Below, one piece after another: positions 7,365 through 17,635 of a stretch of DNA of 64,000 nucleotides (within the stretch, counting starts at the first letter, position 1; every line of letters begins with the position of its first letter). The stretch is taken from NCBI RefSeq assembly GCF_003049665.1, contig NZ_PYWM01000024.1:1-64000 (forward strand), in the 5' to 3' direction. The position numbers and the translations under genes are program-made. The DNA comes from Lysinibacillus mangiferihumi. GTDB taxonomy: Bacteria > Bacillota > Bacilli > Bacillales_A > Planococcaceae. Under the pieces are notes generated by a model. That model saw only the letters and a list, made by a program, of their open reading frames with translations. It was not told where the DNA came from and made no database searches.

Positions 7365-8321
7365 TTGATTAACGAACAACATACCAATAAATATATATAC
7401 ACATATGTCCATCATGTAGATGAATACGATTTATGTAGAATGGAGATGCGCTCTTTTTTCGGTGTAGATTCCTCATCATCAAACTATATGATAAGCAATC
7501 TAGAAGTTGACCCTAGTCGTAGTCCTTTTATACAAGATCGACTTGAAGTGCTGTTTGAAGACCATAGCATAGAAAATATAAAAAAATTAGTAAAGAATTT
7601 AATAGTAGGTGAAAAAACTTATAAGGTAGTTTGTTTAAATAATTTTGTTATAGGTCAAACAAAGAAAATTTCTCAGCCAGAGCGCCGAAGAATAGAACGC
7701 GAGCTAGGATTGTGTATCGAGGGAGACCCTGATCTAAATTATCCTGAAGTTATTTTTGGTCTTATTTTAATAGATGGAACATGGTATTTCGGTAAACATC
7801 TGAAAAGTGAGTCCATTTGGCGTAAACATTTACATAAACCAAATAGTTATTCAACAGCACTTAGTACAAGAGTTGCTCGCGCCGTTGCCAATATCGCCAT
7901 CCCTCAGCCACAAAATATTCGTGCTATTGACCCTTGCTGTGGTATAGGTACGGTAATAGTAGAAGCTCTTTCTATGGGTATTGATATTGAAGGAAGAGAT
8001 ATCAATCATTTTGTTTGTAGCGGTTCTCGCGAAAATATAGCCTATTTTGGTTTACAAGGAAAGATTACTTTAGGTCCCATTTCAGAAGTAACAGAACACT
8101 ATGATGTAGCTATTATTGATTTACCATATAATTTGTTTACGCATTCATCACGTGAAGATCAATATAATATACTTAAACATGCTCGTCGAATTGCGGATAG
8201 GGTAGTTGTCGTTACTATTGAAACAATTGATGATTTAATACATGATGCTGGTTTCACTATTGCCGATCGCTGCATTGCGAAAAAGCAGTCTTTCTTACGT
8301 CAGATTTTATTATGTCAATAA
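7365..8321 (+). CDS. Trm11/TrmG10-like SAM-dependent RNA methyltransferase
   Basis: 318 residues. The C-terminal half holds a Rossmann methyltransferase with the SAM motif DPCCGIGT (about residues 188-195), the acidic loop EGRDIN and the catalytic motif DLPYN (about 250-254), the NPPY/DPPY type used for N2-guanine methylation. This matches archaeal/eukaryal Trm11-like tRNA guanosine methyltransferases, which also occur in Bacillales. The N-terminal half could hold a THUMP-like RNA-binding region, but I cannot confirm it. The start is TTG with AAGGATG upstream. The substrate (tRNA) is inferred from the family. Confidence 0.82.
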   Translation: MINEQHTNKYIYTYVHHVDEYDLCRMEMRSFFGVDSSSSNYMISNLEVDPSRSPFIQDRLEVLFEDHSIENIKKLVKNLIVGEKTYKVVCLNNFVIGQTKKISQPERRRIERELGLCIEGDPDLNYPEVIFGLILIDGTWYFGKHLKSESIWRKHLHKPNSYSTALSTRVARAVANIAIPQPQNIRAIDPCCGIGTVIVEALSMGIDIEGRDINHFVCSGSRENIAYFGLQGKITLGPISEVTEHYDVAIIDLPYNLFTHSSREDQYNILKHARRIADRVVVVTIETIDDLIHDAGFTIADRCIAKKQSFLRQILLCQ

Positions 8322-8432
8322 GGTCTTCTCTATCACAATAAATAATTAATAACCCATTGGGGCTGATTGGAATTTATTTCATCGGCCTGAATGGGATTTC
8401 AAAATAAACATCCCAATAACCTATCAAGTAAA

Positions 8433-8464
8433 AAGCACCTATTAGTCCTCACTAATAGGTGCTT
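8433..8464. terminator. Bidirectional terminator between convergent genes
   Basis: A perfect 13-bp stem AAGCACCTATTAG / CTAATAGGTGCTT with a 6-base loop. On the minus strand it is followed by TTTTTACTT. It lies between the convergent methyltransferase and butanediol dehydrogenase genes. Confidence 0.85.
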
Positions 8465-8493
8465 GCTTGTTTACAATTTATTAAAAATAAGTA

Positions 8494-9543
8494 TTATTTC
8501 TCGCCGCTTAATTCTACTAAAATTTTCGCTTGTGATTTATCGTTTGTTAAAGCTTCAAAGCCTTTTTCAACGATATCATCTAATTGAATACGGCCAGTAA
8601 TAATTCCTTGAGGTTTTAATTGACCACTGCCCATTAAATCAACTGTTTGTTGGAATGATGTTGGTGTGTAAGCAATACTTGAAGTAATTTTCACACCTGT
8701 ATTTGTTAAATGAATTGGATTCCATTCAATTGGACGAGCAAAGATTGATACAATAACCATAGTACCACGAGCTCTTGTTGCATCGATTGCTTGTTTAAAT
8801 GTTGGCGCAACACCTGCAACTTCAAATGATACATCCACACCATCTGGAACGATTGCGCGAATTGCTTCTACACCATCTACTTCACCAGAGTTAATCACGT
8901 GCGTTGCACCAAGTTCTTTTGCTTTTTCAAGACGTGTTTCAGATAAATCTAATACGATAATTTTACTTGCACCAGCTGCTTTAGCTGCAATAGCCGTTAA
9001 TAAGCCGATTGGGCCAGCACCAAAAATCGCCACAGTATCACCGAAACGTAAATTACCCTCTTTTACAGCTTGTACTGCTACAGCTGTCGGTTCAACAAGT
9101 GCACCATCTTCAAGTGTCATTGTTTCAGGTAGTAAATAAACATTGCTTTCAGGAGCATTTGCATAAGTAGTGAAGCCACCATCGCCATGTAAACCGATGA
9201 AGCTAAAACCATCATAAGCGTCCATATCTTCAGGTTTGTTACCGTGCGTTAATGTTGGGTTAATTGCTACGCGATCACCCACTTTAAACTTAGTAACGTT
9301 TGCACCTACTTTTTCAATAGTTCCTGCAAATTCATGCCCCATAATCAGTGGAGCGATTTCACCAGTTAATTCATCTTTTTCTTTTGTTGGAATAAAGACA
9401 GGACCTTCTTGATATTCATGTAAATCACTACCACAAATACCAGCCCAAGCTACACGAACAGTAACCTCGTTATCTTTAAGAGCTTTTAATTCTCTGTCCT
9501 CAATACGAATGTCTTTTTCTCCGTACCAAACTGCTGCTTTCAT
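8494..9543 (-). CDS. bdhA: (R,R)-2,3-butanediol dehydrogenase (zinc-type MDR family)
   Basis: 349 residues of the medium-chain dehydrogenase family. Catalytic zinc ligands are in GICGSDLHEY and GHEFAGTIEKVG, and the NAD-binding glycine motif is GAGPIGLL. The insert before FSFIGLHGDGGFTTY and the ALVEPTAVA segment match Bacillus subtilis BdhA (YdjL), which interconverts acetoin and 2,3-butanediol. The structural-zinc cysteine cluster of liver ADH is absent, as is normal for this subfamily. It is a single gene with its own terminator. Sorbitol or threonine dehydrogenase activity is the main alternative. Confidence 0.9.
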   Translation of the reverse strand: MKAAVWYGEKDIRIEDRELKALKDNEVTVRVAWAGICGSDLHEYQEGPVFIPTKEKDELTGEIAPLIMGHEFAGTIEKVGANVTKFKVGDRVAINPTLTHGNKPEDMDAYDGFSFIGLHGDGGFTTYANAPESNVYLLPETMTLEDGALVEPTAVAVQAVKEGNLRFGDTVAIFGAGPIGLLTAIAAKAAGASKIIVLDLSETRLEKAKELGATHVINSGEVDGVEAIRAIVPDGVDVSFEVAGVAPTFKQAIDATRARGTMVIVSIFARPIEWNPIHLTNTGVKITSSIAYTPTSFQQTVDLMGSGQLKPQGIITGRIQLDDIVEKGFEALTNDKSQAKILVELSGEK

Positions 9544-10045
9544 AATGTCATAACCTCCGATGGAATTTATGTCTATTTGTTACACCTTCATTCTATCACT
9601 AAAATAAAATGATACAAATATAATGACTCAAAAAAATTATAGTAATACGATTATTTTAGTATACAACTAAACTAAAACAATATATTGATTCTCTAAAACA
9701 AATAACACTATATATTGTATATTATAAACTATGGTATTTCCTTTATAGAAATATACATATTTTATTAGTATATTAATAAACGTTTCAAATATTAAAAAGT
9801 TTGCTGTTTAATTAGGGTGCATTTTGCAGTGAAAAGAAGATTAACAATATGAATTGTTATTAAGCTAATCTTTTGGGCTTAAGGGAATTAAAAAATAATG
9901 TTATGATAATCGAGGATTTAAGAAATGTCGTTTCCATCATTGTCGGGAGCGTTGGAAAGAATGAACACTCTCTTTCGAAATCTCGAATGAGAACGACATG
10001 AAATGGGATAGTTTACAGAGGAATAAGAATGCAAAAAATGTTTTC
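9544..10045. other. AT-rich intergenic region
   Basis: Apart from the likely bdhA promoter region, I see only an imperfect inverted repeat near 9924-9990 (ATGTCGTT / GAACGACAT) around a short open stretch with two cysteines. No gene is supported. Confidence 0.5.
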
Positions 10046-10246
10046 CTAATTGTCTTGCTTCTCTTTATCTTTTTTTATTTTTATCATAATCAAGGTAATG
10101 ATGAAACCAACAAAAATAACAATCCAATTATCTATAGCAGAAAAAGAAAATATTTTAGATATTATAAAAAACCCTACTAAATATGCAGTAATTATAAATG
10201 AACCATAATCTGTAATAAACGAACCGAGATCTCTTCTTTTTTTCAT
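10046..10246 (-). CDS. Small two-span membrane protein
   Basis: 66 residues: basic start (MKKRRDLG), two hydrophobic spans (about 9-31 and 38-55) and a charged tail (KIKKDKEKQDN). AAAGGGAAG is near the expected position upstream. The opposite-strand open frame over the same bases is basic and aromatic without protein features, so I favour the minus strand. Family unknown. Confidence 0.55.
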   Translation of the reverse strand: MKKRRDLGSFITDYGSFIITAYLVGFFIISKIFSFSAIDNWIVIFVGFIITLIMIKIKKDKEKQDN

Positions 10247-10304
10247 AAGACTTCCCTTTCTTTAGTATCATTGCGTTGTAGTATATAAGAATAATTTTTC
10301 TATA

Positions 10305-10742
10305 TTACACCTCCATATTTGGCATTGTTATTCTCACAGCTAATTCTACTATTGGTTTTGAAAAAGTACTCGGAATCATCGGACTTGGTAAATCTCCATC
10401 ATGGTTTGCAAGTCCAAAAGATGCTTCTCCTACTTGAATCCAATCTAAGTCATCTGTACCTTGAATAACACCTATAAAATGATAATCTGCAGTATAAGTA
10501 TCAAAGCCGTCTTCATTCGGAATAGCTCTCCAAACTTCTGCCTCTTTTGTAGGATCAACTCCGAATTGTTCAAAGAATTTCAAAACTTCTGGACTCGTAT
10601 TTAGAATCTGCATCGCAAAAAGTTGACAATCCTCGCAACCACAATGAGCTTTTTCGGAAACTTTCGGCAAGTCTTTAAACAATTCAATCGTTTTTTCCTT
10701 GTCTATTTTTACAATACAATCATTTAATATAATTTCTTCCAT
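10305..10742 (-). CDS. Unknown cytosolic protein with CGCEDC motif
   Basis: 145 residues, soluble. A cysteine cluster CGCEDC near residue 34 could bind metal or form a disulfide. The rest is acidic with a WRAIPNEDGF segment and a hydrophobic core (DYHFIGVIQG). GAGGTG stands 5 bases before the ATG. It sits alone between the small membrane protein and the acylase gene. I do not recognise the family. Confidence 0.7.
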   Translation of the reverse strand: MEEIILNDCIVKIDKEKTIELFKDLPKVSEKAHCGCEDCQLFAMQILNTSPEVLKFFEQFGVDPTKEAEVWRAIPNEDGFDTYTADYHFIGVIQGTDDLDWIQVGEASFGLANHDGDLPSPMIPSTFSKPIVELAVRITMPNMEV

Positions 10743-10920
10743 AGTAACACCTCAATTATAAATTTTCATGTAAGCTACACCATATTACAAGCTTCAATGA
10801 TTAGATAAAGCAATACAAGAAAGTAACTTCCTATCTTTACAGTGATATAATTTCTAACAATGTATAAACATTCCACAAACCTTTTTAATTCTAATGACCT
10901 TGTGTATTTTAAGAAAAAGA

Positions 10921-10955
10921 GCCCCCGATTGTTCGTATATCTAACAATCGGGGGC
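10921..10955. terminator. Strong bidirectional terminator
   Basis: A perfect 13-bp stem GCCCCCGATTGTT / AACAATCGGGGGC with T-runs on both sides (TTTTTT on the plus strand, TCTTTTTCTT on the minus strand). It lies directly after the acylase gene, so it should end that transcript. Confidence 0.9.
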
Positions 10956-10991
10956 GTTTTTTAGTACTTTGTACTATATAATAGGCAATTT

Positions 10992-12613
<1,622 letters not shown>

Positions 12614-13243
12614 TTAAAACATTTCTAAGGATTTATCTCTTAAGAGACTCGTCAGCACAGTGCCCCACAAGAAAATTACTCCATAAAAGAGTCTTTGTAA
12701 TAAACCTGCTGGCAAAGGAAAGAAAAATAATAAAACTATTAGTATAAACAAAACTATAAGTATAAATAGAATAAAATAGGTCCACCGCTTCCCCTTAGTT
12801 AATGATTTTGCATAAATCCACAGTCCAAATAAAATGGTAATCATGCCGATTTGTGCTACTATAGAATGCCAAAATAAATCAATATCAGCCGGTATAAAAC
12901 CGGATACGATATTTCCTAAAGCAAAAATGAGAATAAATACTGTTGCCAATTTGTTTAACCAGTTCTTCTTTAGGTATTGTGAAAGATATAACACTCCTAT
13001 TGAAAATGTGAAGCCATTTACTATAAACAATACATTCATCCAAAAATGATAAGGGGAACAAATTTCGTGAGGGGCAATTGAATAAGTATACCTTCCACAT
13101 GATGTCACTCCTAAATCACTCATCGCTTGTTGCATAATATTATATGGTACATATGAAGTCATAATAAAAATCGGTTCTATTACAAAATATAAAATCGTAA
13201 CAACCCAACTTACTATTCCAACTTTTTTTGATATCTGTAACAA
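12614..13243 (-). CDS. DUF998 family membrane protein
   Basis: 209 residues with six predicted membrane spans. The segment QQAMSDLGVTSCG after the first span is the hallmark of DUF998 proteins, whose function is unknown. A short loop SIAPHEICSPYHFWMN links the first and second spans. One gene with its own terminator. Confidence 0.8.
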   Translation of the reverse strand: MLQISKKVGIVSWVVTILYFVIEPIFIMTSYVPYNIMQQAMSDLGVTSCGRYTYSIAPHEICSPYHFWMNVLFIVNGFTFSIGVLYLSQYLKKNWLNKLATVFILIFALGNIVSGFIPADIDLFWHSIVAQIGMITILFGLWIYAKSLTKGKRWTYFILFILIVLFILIVLLFFFPLPAGLLQRLFYGVIFLWGTVLTSLLRDKSLEMF

Positions 13244-13695
13244 AATTTATCCCCCTTTATATAATTATATACATAATCACGAAATAAATTGCCCATTGAA
13301 TAATCGTAAATGAGAGACTTCACTTTGAACAATTTGATTACTCAATTAAACAGTTTATATTTATCAAAAATAGCATATCAAAGATTTTACCCTTGTATAT
13401 ATAGATATGCTAATAAACCCCCAGATTTTAGACTTATGTTTGATTATGATAAATAAACACAAAAAGCCAAAGCTTAAAATTAATTGAGTACCTGGACTTT
13501 AAAATTAACGAATTACAACATTTGCAAAATATAAAATAACAAGCATGTTAAGAAGTAATAGTGAAAACAACAATCTGTTATACTTTCACTTTTTTTTTAC
13601 CTTTAAGATTTATGTTATAAGTGAATTATGGAATTTAAATTAAATTTACTAAGCAAAATAGTAAACAAAAAAATAATTTATCGGGGGAAATGATA
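13244..13695. other. AT-rich intergenic region with a repeat copy
   Basis: No gene. It contains a decayed copy of the terminator-like repeat (AAAATTAATTGAGTACCTGG at 13476-13495) and the ribosome site GGGGG before the acetyltransferase gene. Confidence 0.5.
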
Positions 13696-14145
13696 ATGTT
13701 AATGAGAAGTGCAAAAGTAAAAGATTGTAACATTTTAAGCAACTTAGCCTATAAGTCAAAAGCCTACTGGGGATATACAGAAGATTTTCTACAACAATGT
13801 AAAAATGATTTGACTGTGACTAAAGACTACATAGAAGAAAATCCAGTTTATTTGATGATGGAGAGTGATAACAAGATAGTAGCATTTTATAGCTTTACAA
13901 TTAATGATCGAAAATTAGATGCATTATTTATAGATCCTGATTTTATCGGTCAAGGCTTAGGTCGAATAATTTGGGACCATGTATTAAATAAAGCAGAAGA
14001 GTTGGGAATAAACGAATTTACTCTTGATAGTGAACCGAATGCAGAAGGTTTTTATTTAAAGATGGGAGCAAAGAACATTGGCTCTACTCCATCTACAGTG
14101 TTCCCTGACCGTCACCTTCCTCTAATGAAAGTTAAAGTGTTTTAA
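13696..14145 (+). CDS. GNAT family N-acetyltransferase
   Basis: 149 residues. The acetyl-CoA loop is visible as PDFIGQGLGRIIW (GxGxG/A pattern), preceded by the LDALFID strand and followed by the FYLKMGAKNIGS motif typical of GNAT C-termini. The ATG at 13690 is only 3 bases from the GGGGG site; that at 13696 is better placed. Substrate unknown. Its own terminator follows at 14167-14192. Confidence 0.85.
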   Translation: MLMRSAKVKDCNILSNLAYKSKAYWGYTEDFLQQCKNDLTVTKDYIEENPVYLMMESDNKIVAFYSFTINDRKLDALFIDPDFIGQGLGRIIWDHVLNKAEELGINEFTLDSEPNAEGFYLKMGAKNIGSTPSTVFPDRHLPLMKVKVF

Positions 14146-14166
14146 AATGCAATAATTTTATTAAGT

Positions 14167-14192
14167 AAGACCAAGACGGCAATCTTGGTCTT
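14167..14192 (+). terminator. Rho-independent terminator
   Basis: AAGACCAAGA pairs perfectly with TCTTGGTCTT and a short T-run follows. It ends the acetyltransferase transcript. Confidence 0.85.
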
Positions 14193-14421
14193 TTGATATT
14201 AAAAACACCCTCGTAACAAATTACTAAACAGCATTAAAATGTTGCTTCTTCATAGAGAAGCTGCTCTTTACATAAAAAGGTGAATAAATAATATTCAAAA
14301 AAATCACAAACATTGATTTAACAACATTCGCCAATATTTCGTGTATGTCCAAACTTTCATTTGGGAACGTTATTTTGAATTGCTTTTGTATAAAATTAAT
14401 TAAATGAACAACAATAAGTAA

Positions 14422-14706
14422 TTATTTTTTATTTTTTCGTTCTAATAGGATAGGTGCTATATTTAGTAAAATTGAAACAATGGTTAGAAACCATAACGTT
14501 TTTTCCATAGTCGGTACAACATCCAATAAAGCCGCCCAATCTTCAACTTTTACCCAATTAGATACAAGGCTATGTTCTGCACAGAGTGTCAATGCTGTAA
14601 ATGATAACCCCATTGCCATCGCAAGTTTATAATCTTTACCTGTTGTATACCTATATAGATTTATAAAAGTTGCTATTATAGTAATAAGACCTAATATTAT
14701 CCACAT
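14422..14706 (-). CDS. Small membrane protein, three spans
   Basis: 94 residues from the ATG at 14706, which has GGGAGGT 6 bases upstream; a longer frame to 14736 would place that site inside the gene. Three hydrophobic segments (starts MWIILGLITIIATFI; middle AMAMGLSFTALTLCA; near the end LWFLTIVSILLNIAPILL) and a basic tail. I do not recognise the family. Confidence 0.7.
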   Translation of the reverse strand: MWIILGLITIIATFINLYRYTTGKDYKLAMAMGLSFTALTLCAEHSLVSNWVKVEDWAALLDVVPTMEKTLWFLTIVSILLNIAPILLERKNKK

Positions 14707-14888
14707 AATGATACCTCCCTTTTTCAATATAGACATAAATTGTATTTAAATGGTTCCCACTTCCTCGTTCGGGCGCAGTATTGGCTTAAATTACAACACC
14801 CCTATTAAAATGGAAGAAAGATTTTAAACAACTATTTGAAAAAGAGCACCACAAAGGCACTCTTCAAAGATTCGTTATTGCAGTTCAG

Positions 14889-15083
14889 TTGTTTCACACT
14901 TGCAAAAAGAAGCAGCAGATTAAACGATTCTCCGCACATGTATTACTTCACACTTATGTAAGTATTTTAATTGCCGAAGGTATTCCCGTTACCAAGATAG
15001 CCAAAATGATTGGAGATACTCCAGAAATGGTTATGAGAGCATATGCTCATTCGTTGGCTTATGAAGAACTAAAACATGAATGA
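14889..15083 (+). pseudogene. C-terminal relic of a tyrosine recombinase (integrase)
   Basis: The stretch FSAHVLLHTYVSILIAEG followed by IAKMIGDTPEMVMRAYAHS matches the end of phage-type integrases: the box II HxLRHT motif and the Tyr region. The conserved arginine of HxLRHT is leucine here and there is no N-terminal or central domain, so it cannot be active. The final Tyr region (RAYAHS) is preserved. It marks an old integration event. Confidence 0.75.
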
Positions 15084-15116
15084 CATTTGGTTAATTCCTA
15101 TTTTTTACCTTCATTT

Positions 15117-15141
15117 GGGGTACAAACGATATTTGTACCCC
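15117..15141. repeat. Perfect palindromic site GGGGTACAAA-n5-TTTGTACCCC
   Basis: Two 10-base arms with a 5-base spacer, just after the integrase relic. Neither side has a T-run, so it is a weak terminator candidate. The core GGGGTACA recurs four times at 24871-24916. Confidence 0.5.
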
Positions 15142-15171
15142 TCCACTCTTGCTATATAAGCTTTTAACAGT

Positions 15172-16377
15172 CTATCTAAATATATTATGTTCATATAAAA
15201 AATCATAGGAAAGATCGACAAATAAATATTCGTGTTCATTAATGGCAATGGAAAATGTTCGCGTAATTTCTCCTGTCTCGATATCTCGATACAGTTCTGA
15301 AATTTCCCCATTTTGATCATTTCGCATTTTAATAATCGTTTGTAGGAAATACGGTCGCCAACTCCAATTTTTATTAATTGCATTTGGCTGTAATTCCCAT
15401 ATCCCTTCTACACGCATCACGTTAGGCGTTAATTGGAAACCATCCTCATTACAGATATATAATCGGAAAGAGTAATGATCTAAAAGCTCTGCTAAATGTT
15501 CTAATTGTGAGATATTATCGCTAGAAGGCTTTACTCGATGAACAATCGCTTCTAACTCTTCTCTTAATTTCTTCAACTCGAAATATTGTGCCTGAAGCAT
15601 CTTCTTTTCAGATGTTATAAATTGCTGACATTCCTCTTTAAAACGTTCCTTTAATATATCTTTCTCCACAAATGTTTTCGCAGCATTTGCTAAATAAGAA
15701 CCTTGATAGAATCGTCCCCCGTTTTTCCAAGCAAATTGCAATTGGTAAACAGTTCCTATTCCTTCAAACAATAAGTTAGCCCCGATTTTATAAGCTAAGC
15801 TGCCAATTGCTGAAATCATATCAGATTGTGCAGACCATGAGTCATAATTCAAATCACGTATATTAACCTTTAAAATTTGAGGTGATAATAATGCGATATG
15901 TTCTAAATGACTTTCAGCACCTACTTCTTGCACAGCAATTTTCATACCGAATGTTGTAAAATAGCGAAGAGCGTGGTGCAATTTATTAATATCGCCTAAA
16001 AATCGATGCTCGGAAACAACTAAGACAATACGATGTAAATCTTCTTCCCCTATATATTGTTGAATAATATTAAAATGACTTTCACCGAAATCTTGCATTA
16101 ACAAGTTCGGATTACTTGGAATATAAATATCAATATCGGGTGCTACTGTGTCTATCTGTGTTAATGCAGCGTGTAAAATTTTATGCTCCATATCAATCCG
16201 ATATTCTTCTGGAATATCTTCATTATTCACAAAATCTTTTAAATTGATTTGTTGACCTTCTATTTGTAACTGTCCGGAAATTTCGTAGGCAATCACCGTA
16301 TGCGCATCAGCGCTAAATATAGGTTGAAAATACCCATGTATTTGATCTAAATTAGTTAACACTTCAATTGCGTCCAT
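15172..16377 (-). CDS. ykuI: YkuI-like protein with degenerate EAL domain
   Basis: 401 residues from the ATG at 16377 (GGAGGT 8 bases upstream). The first 250 residues follow the EAL domain, but the signature is YEISGQ instead of EAL/EVL, and the metal-binding acidic residues are largely replaced (PSNPN, AVQEVGAESHLEH, EGIGT). A coiled-coil linker (about 250-290) leads to a PAS-like C-terminal sensor domain. This matches B. subtilis YkuI, which binds but does not detectably cleave c-di-GMP. Role as c-di-GMP receptor is inferred. Confidence 0.82.
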   Translation of the reverse strand: MDAIEVLTNLDQIHGYFQPIFSADAHTVIAYEISGQLQIEGQQINLKDFVNNEDIPEEYRIDMEHKILHAALTQIDTVAPDIDIYIPSNPNLLMQDFGESHFNIIQQYIGEEDLHRIVLVVSEHRFLGDINKLHHALRYFTTFGMKIAVQEVGAESHLEHIALLSPQILKVNIRDLNYDSWSAQSDMISAIGSLAYKIGANLLFEGIGTVYQLQFAWKNGGRFYQGSYLANAAKTFVEKDILKERFKEECQQFITSEKKMLQAQYFELKKLREELEAIVHRVKPSSDNISQLEHLAELLDHYSFRLYICNEDGFQLTPNVMRVEGIWELQPNAINKNWSWRPYFLQTIIKMRNDQNGEISELYRDIETGEITRTFSIAINEHEYLFVDLSYDFLYEHNIFR

Positions 16378-16531
16378 TGTCGAAACCTCCATACTTGAAT
16401 AATCTATCATTATTCAAAAATAACATTACAACTACAGTTCATTTAATGAAAAAGCTCTCTGACTGTATAATAGTTTGTTTATAGGAATTTCGCAACTTCA
16501 CATGCCATATTTTTGTTATTCGTTTGTTAGT

Positions 16532-17428
16532 TTAGACCGTCACTAATTCTTTTTCCTGTTGTTTTTGTGCGATTGTCTCCGGTCTGCGTACCCAACTCAG
16601 TCCAAGTGTGCCTTCTCCTGCATGCACACCGACACAAGCACTCAATGGCAGAACGTGAAAAATAATAAAAGGATACGCTTTTTCTAGGGCTAATTTCCAA
16701 TTCATCGCACCTTCTTCATTATTACAATGAATAACAGCTACCTCTGGAATATGATGTGAGTCTAAATCATTTATTAGAAGGTTTTCTACATATGCTTTTG
16801 CTTTTGCTAGTGCACGTACTTTTTCCTTCATGACAACTTTACCATTATCAAAAGAAATAACGACTTTTATATTTAATAGTTGGCTCAAAAACGCTTGCGT
16901 CCCTGACACACGGCCACTTTTATGCAATTGTGATAAGCTCGCTGGGATAAAGGACAGCTCGCTATGATCTGCAAGTTCATTGATTTTTTCAACGATTTGT
17001 TGTGGTGGGACGCCTTCTCGTTCTAATTGCTGCCCGAGTTCTATCATTTTCATCATTGGGAAAGAACCGATTTTAGAATCAACTGGATATACTTCAAATT
17101 GTGCTTGTTGTGCTGCTGTGAAAGCGCTTAAATAAGTGCCCGACAAATGTTGCGAAGTATGAATAGCAATAGCACAGTCATAGCCTTGCTGTTTTAACGA
17201 TTTATATAACGCTACCACTTCACCAATGGCAGGTTGCGATGTCTTTGGATGTGTTTTAGTAGTACGAAGTTTGTCATAAAATTCATCATGTGTCATATCA
17301 ACAGTTTCTCGTAATACGCCCTCTTCAAAAACAATATTGAGTGGTAACACGTGAATTTGATTGTCCTGTATGAATTTTTCATCTAACAATGCTGCTGTAT
17401 CTGTAACCCATGCTATTTTCTTGTTCAT
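16532..17428 (-). CDS. DegV family fatty-acid-binding protein
   Basis: 298 residues with the DegV pattern: start VTDTAALLD, the TSQPAIGE segment, HTSQHLSGTY and a late G-rich HAGEGTLGLSW motif. DegV/FakB proteins bind fatty acids and present them to a FakA kinase for phospholipid synthesis. Several paralogues are usual in Firmicutes; this one is not beside a fakA gene. Cytosolic. Confidence 0.88.
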   Translation of the reverse strand: MNKKIAWVTDTAALLDEKFIQDNQIHVLPLNIVFEEGVLRETVDMTHDEFYDKLRTTKTHPKTSQPAIGEVVALYKSLKQQGYDCAIAIHTSQHLSGTYLSAFTAAQQAQFEVYPVDSKIGSFPMMKMIELGQQLEREGVPPQQIVEKINELADHSELSFIPASLSQLHKSGRVSGTQAFLSQLLNIKVVISFDNGKVVMKEKVRALAKAKAYVENLLINDLDSHHIPEVAVIHCNNEEGAMNWKLALEKAYPFIIFHVLPLSACVGVHAGEGTLGLSWVRRPETIAQKQQEKELVTV

Positions 17429-17580
17429 TAAATGCCGTGCTCCCTGTCTATTGTAAAGTATTAATCCTTATAGCTTATGCAACTATACATAGACAGAACC
17501 GTGATGAATAGTGACATTTATCATAATTGCACAATTTTTTTACAGCGTTCGACATTTTTTCGACAAAATTCACAATAAAA

Positions 17581-17627
17581 AACCGTATCCTAAAAGTAAA
17601 AAATGTACACACTTCTAGGATACGGTT
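17581..17627 (-). terminator. Rho-independent terminator
   Basis: AACCGTATCCTA pairs with TAGGATACGGTT over a 23-base loop; on the minus strand TTTTTTATTG follows. It ends the two-gene zinc-ribbon/SPFH operon. Confidence 0.8.
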
Positions 17628-17635
17628 ATTATTCG

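Noticed and set aside
9924-9990. Imperfect inverted repeat and short Cys-containing frame, perhaps a transposase scrap
   Set aside because: Only 22 readable codons, no start and no recognisable transposase motif.
9998-10180. Plus-strand open frame of 60 codons
   Set aside because: Overlaps the minus-strand small membrane protein, which has the better ribosome site and hydropathy.
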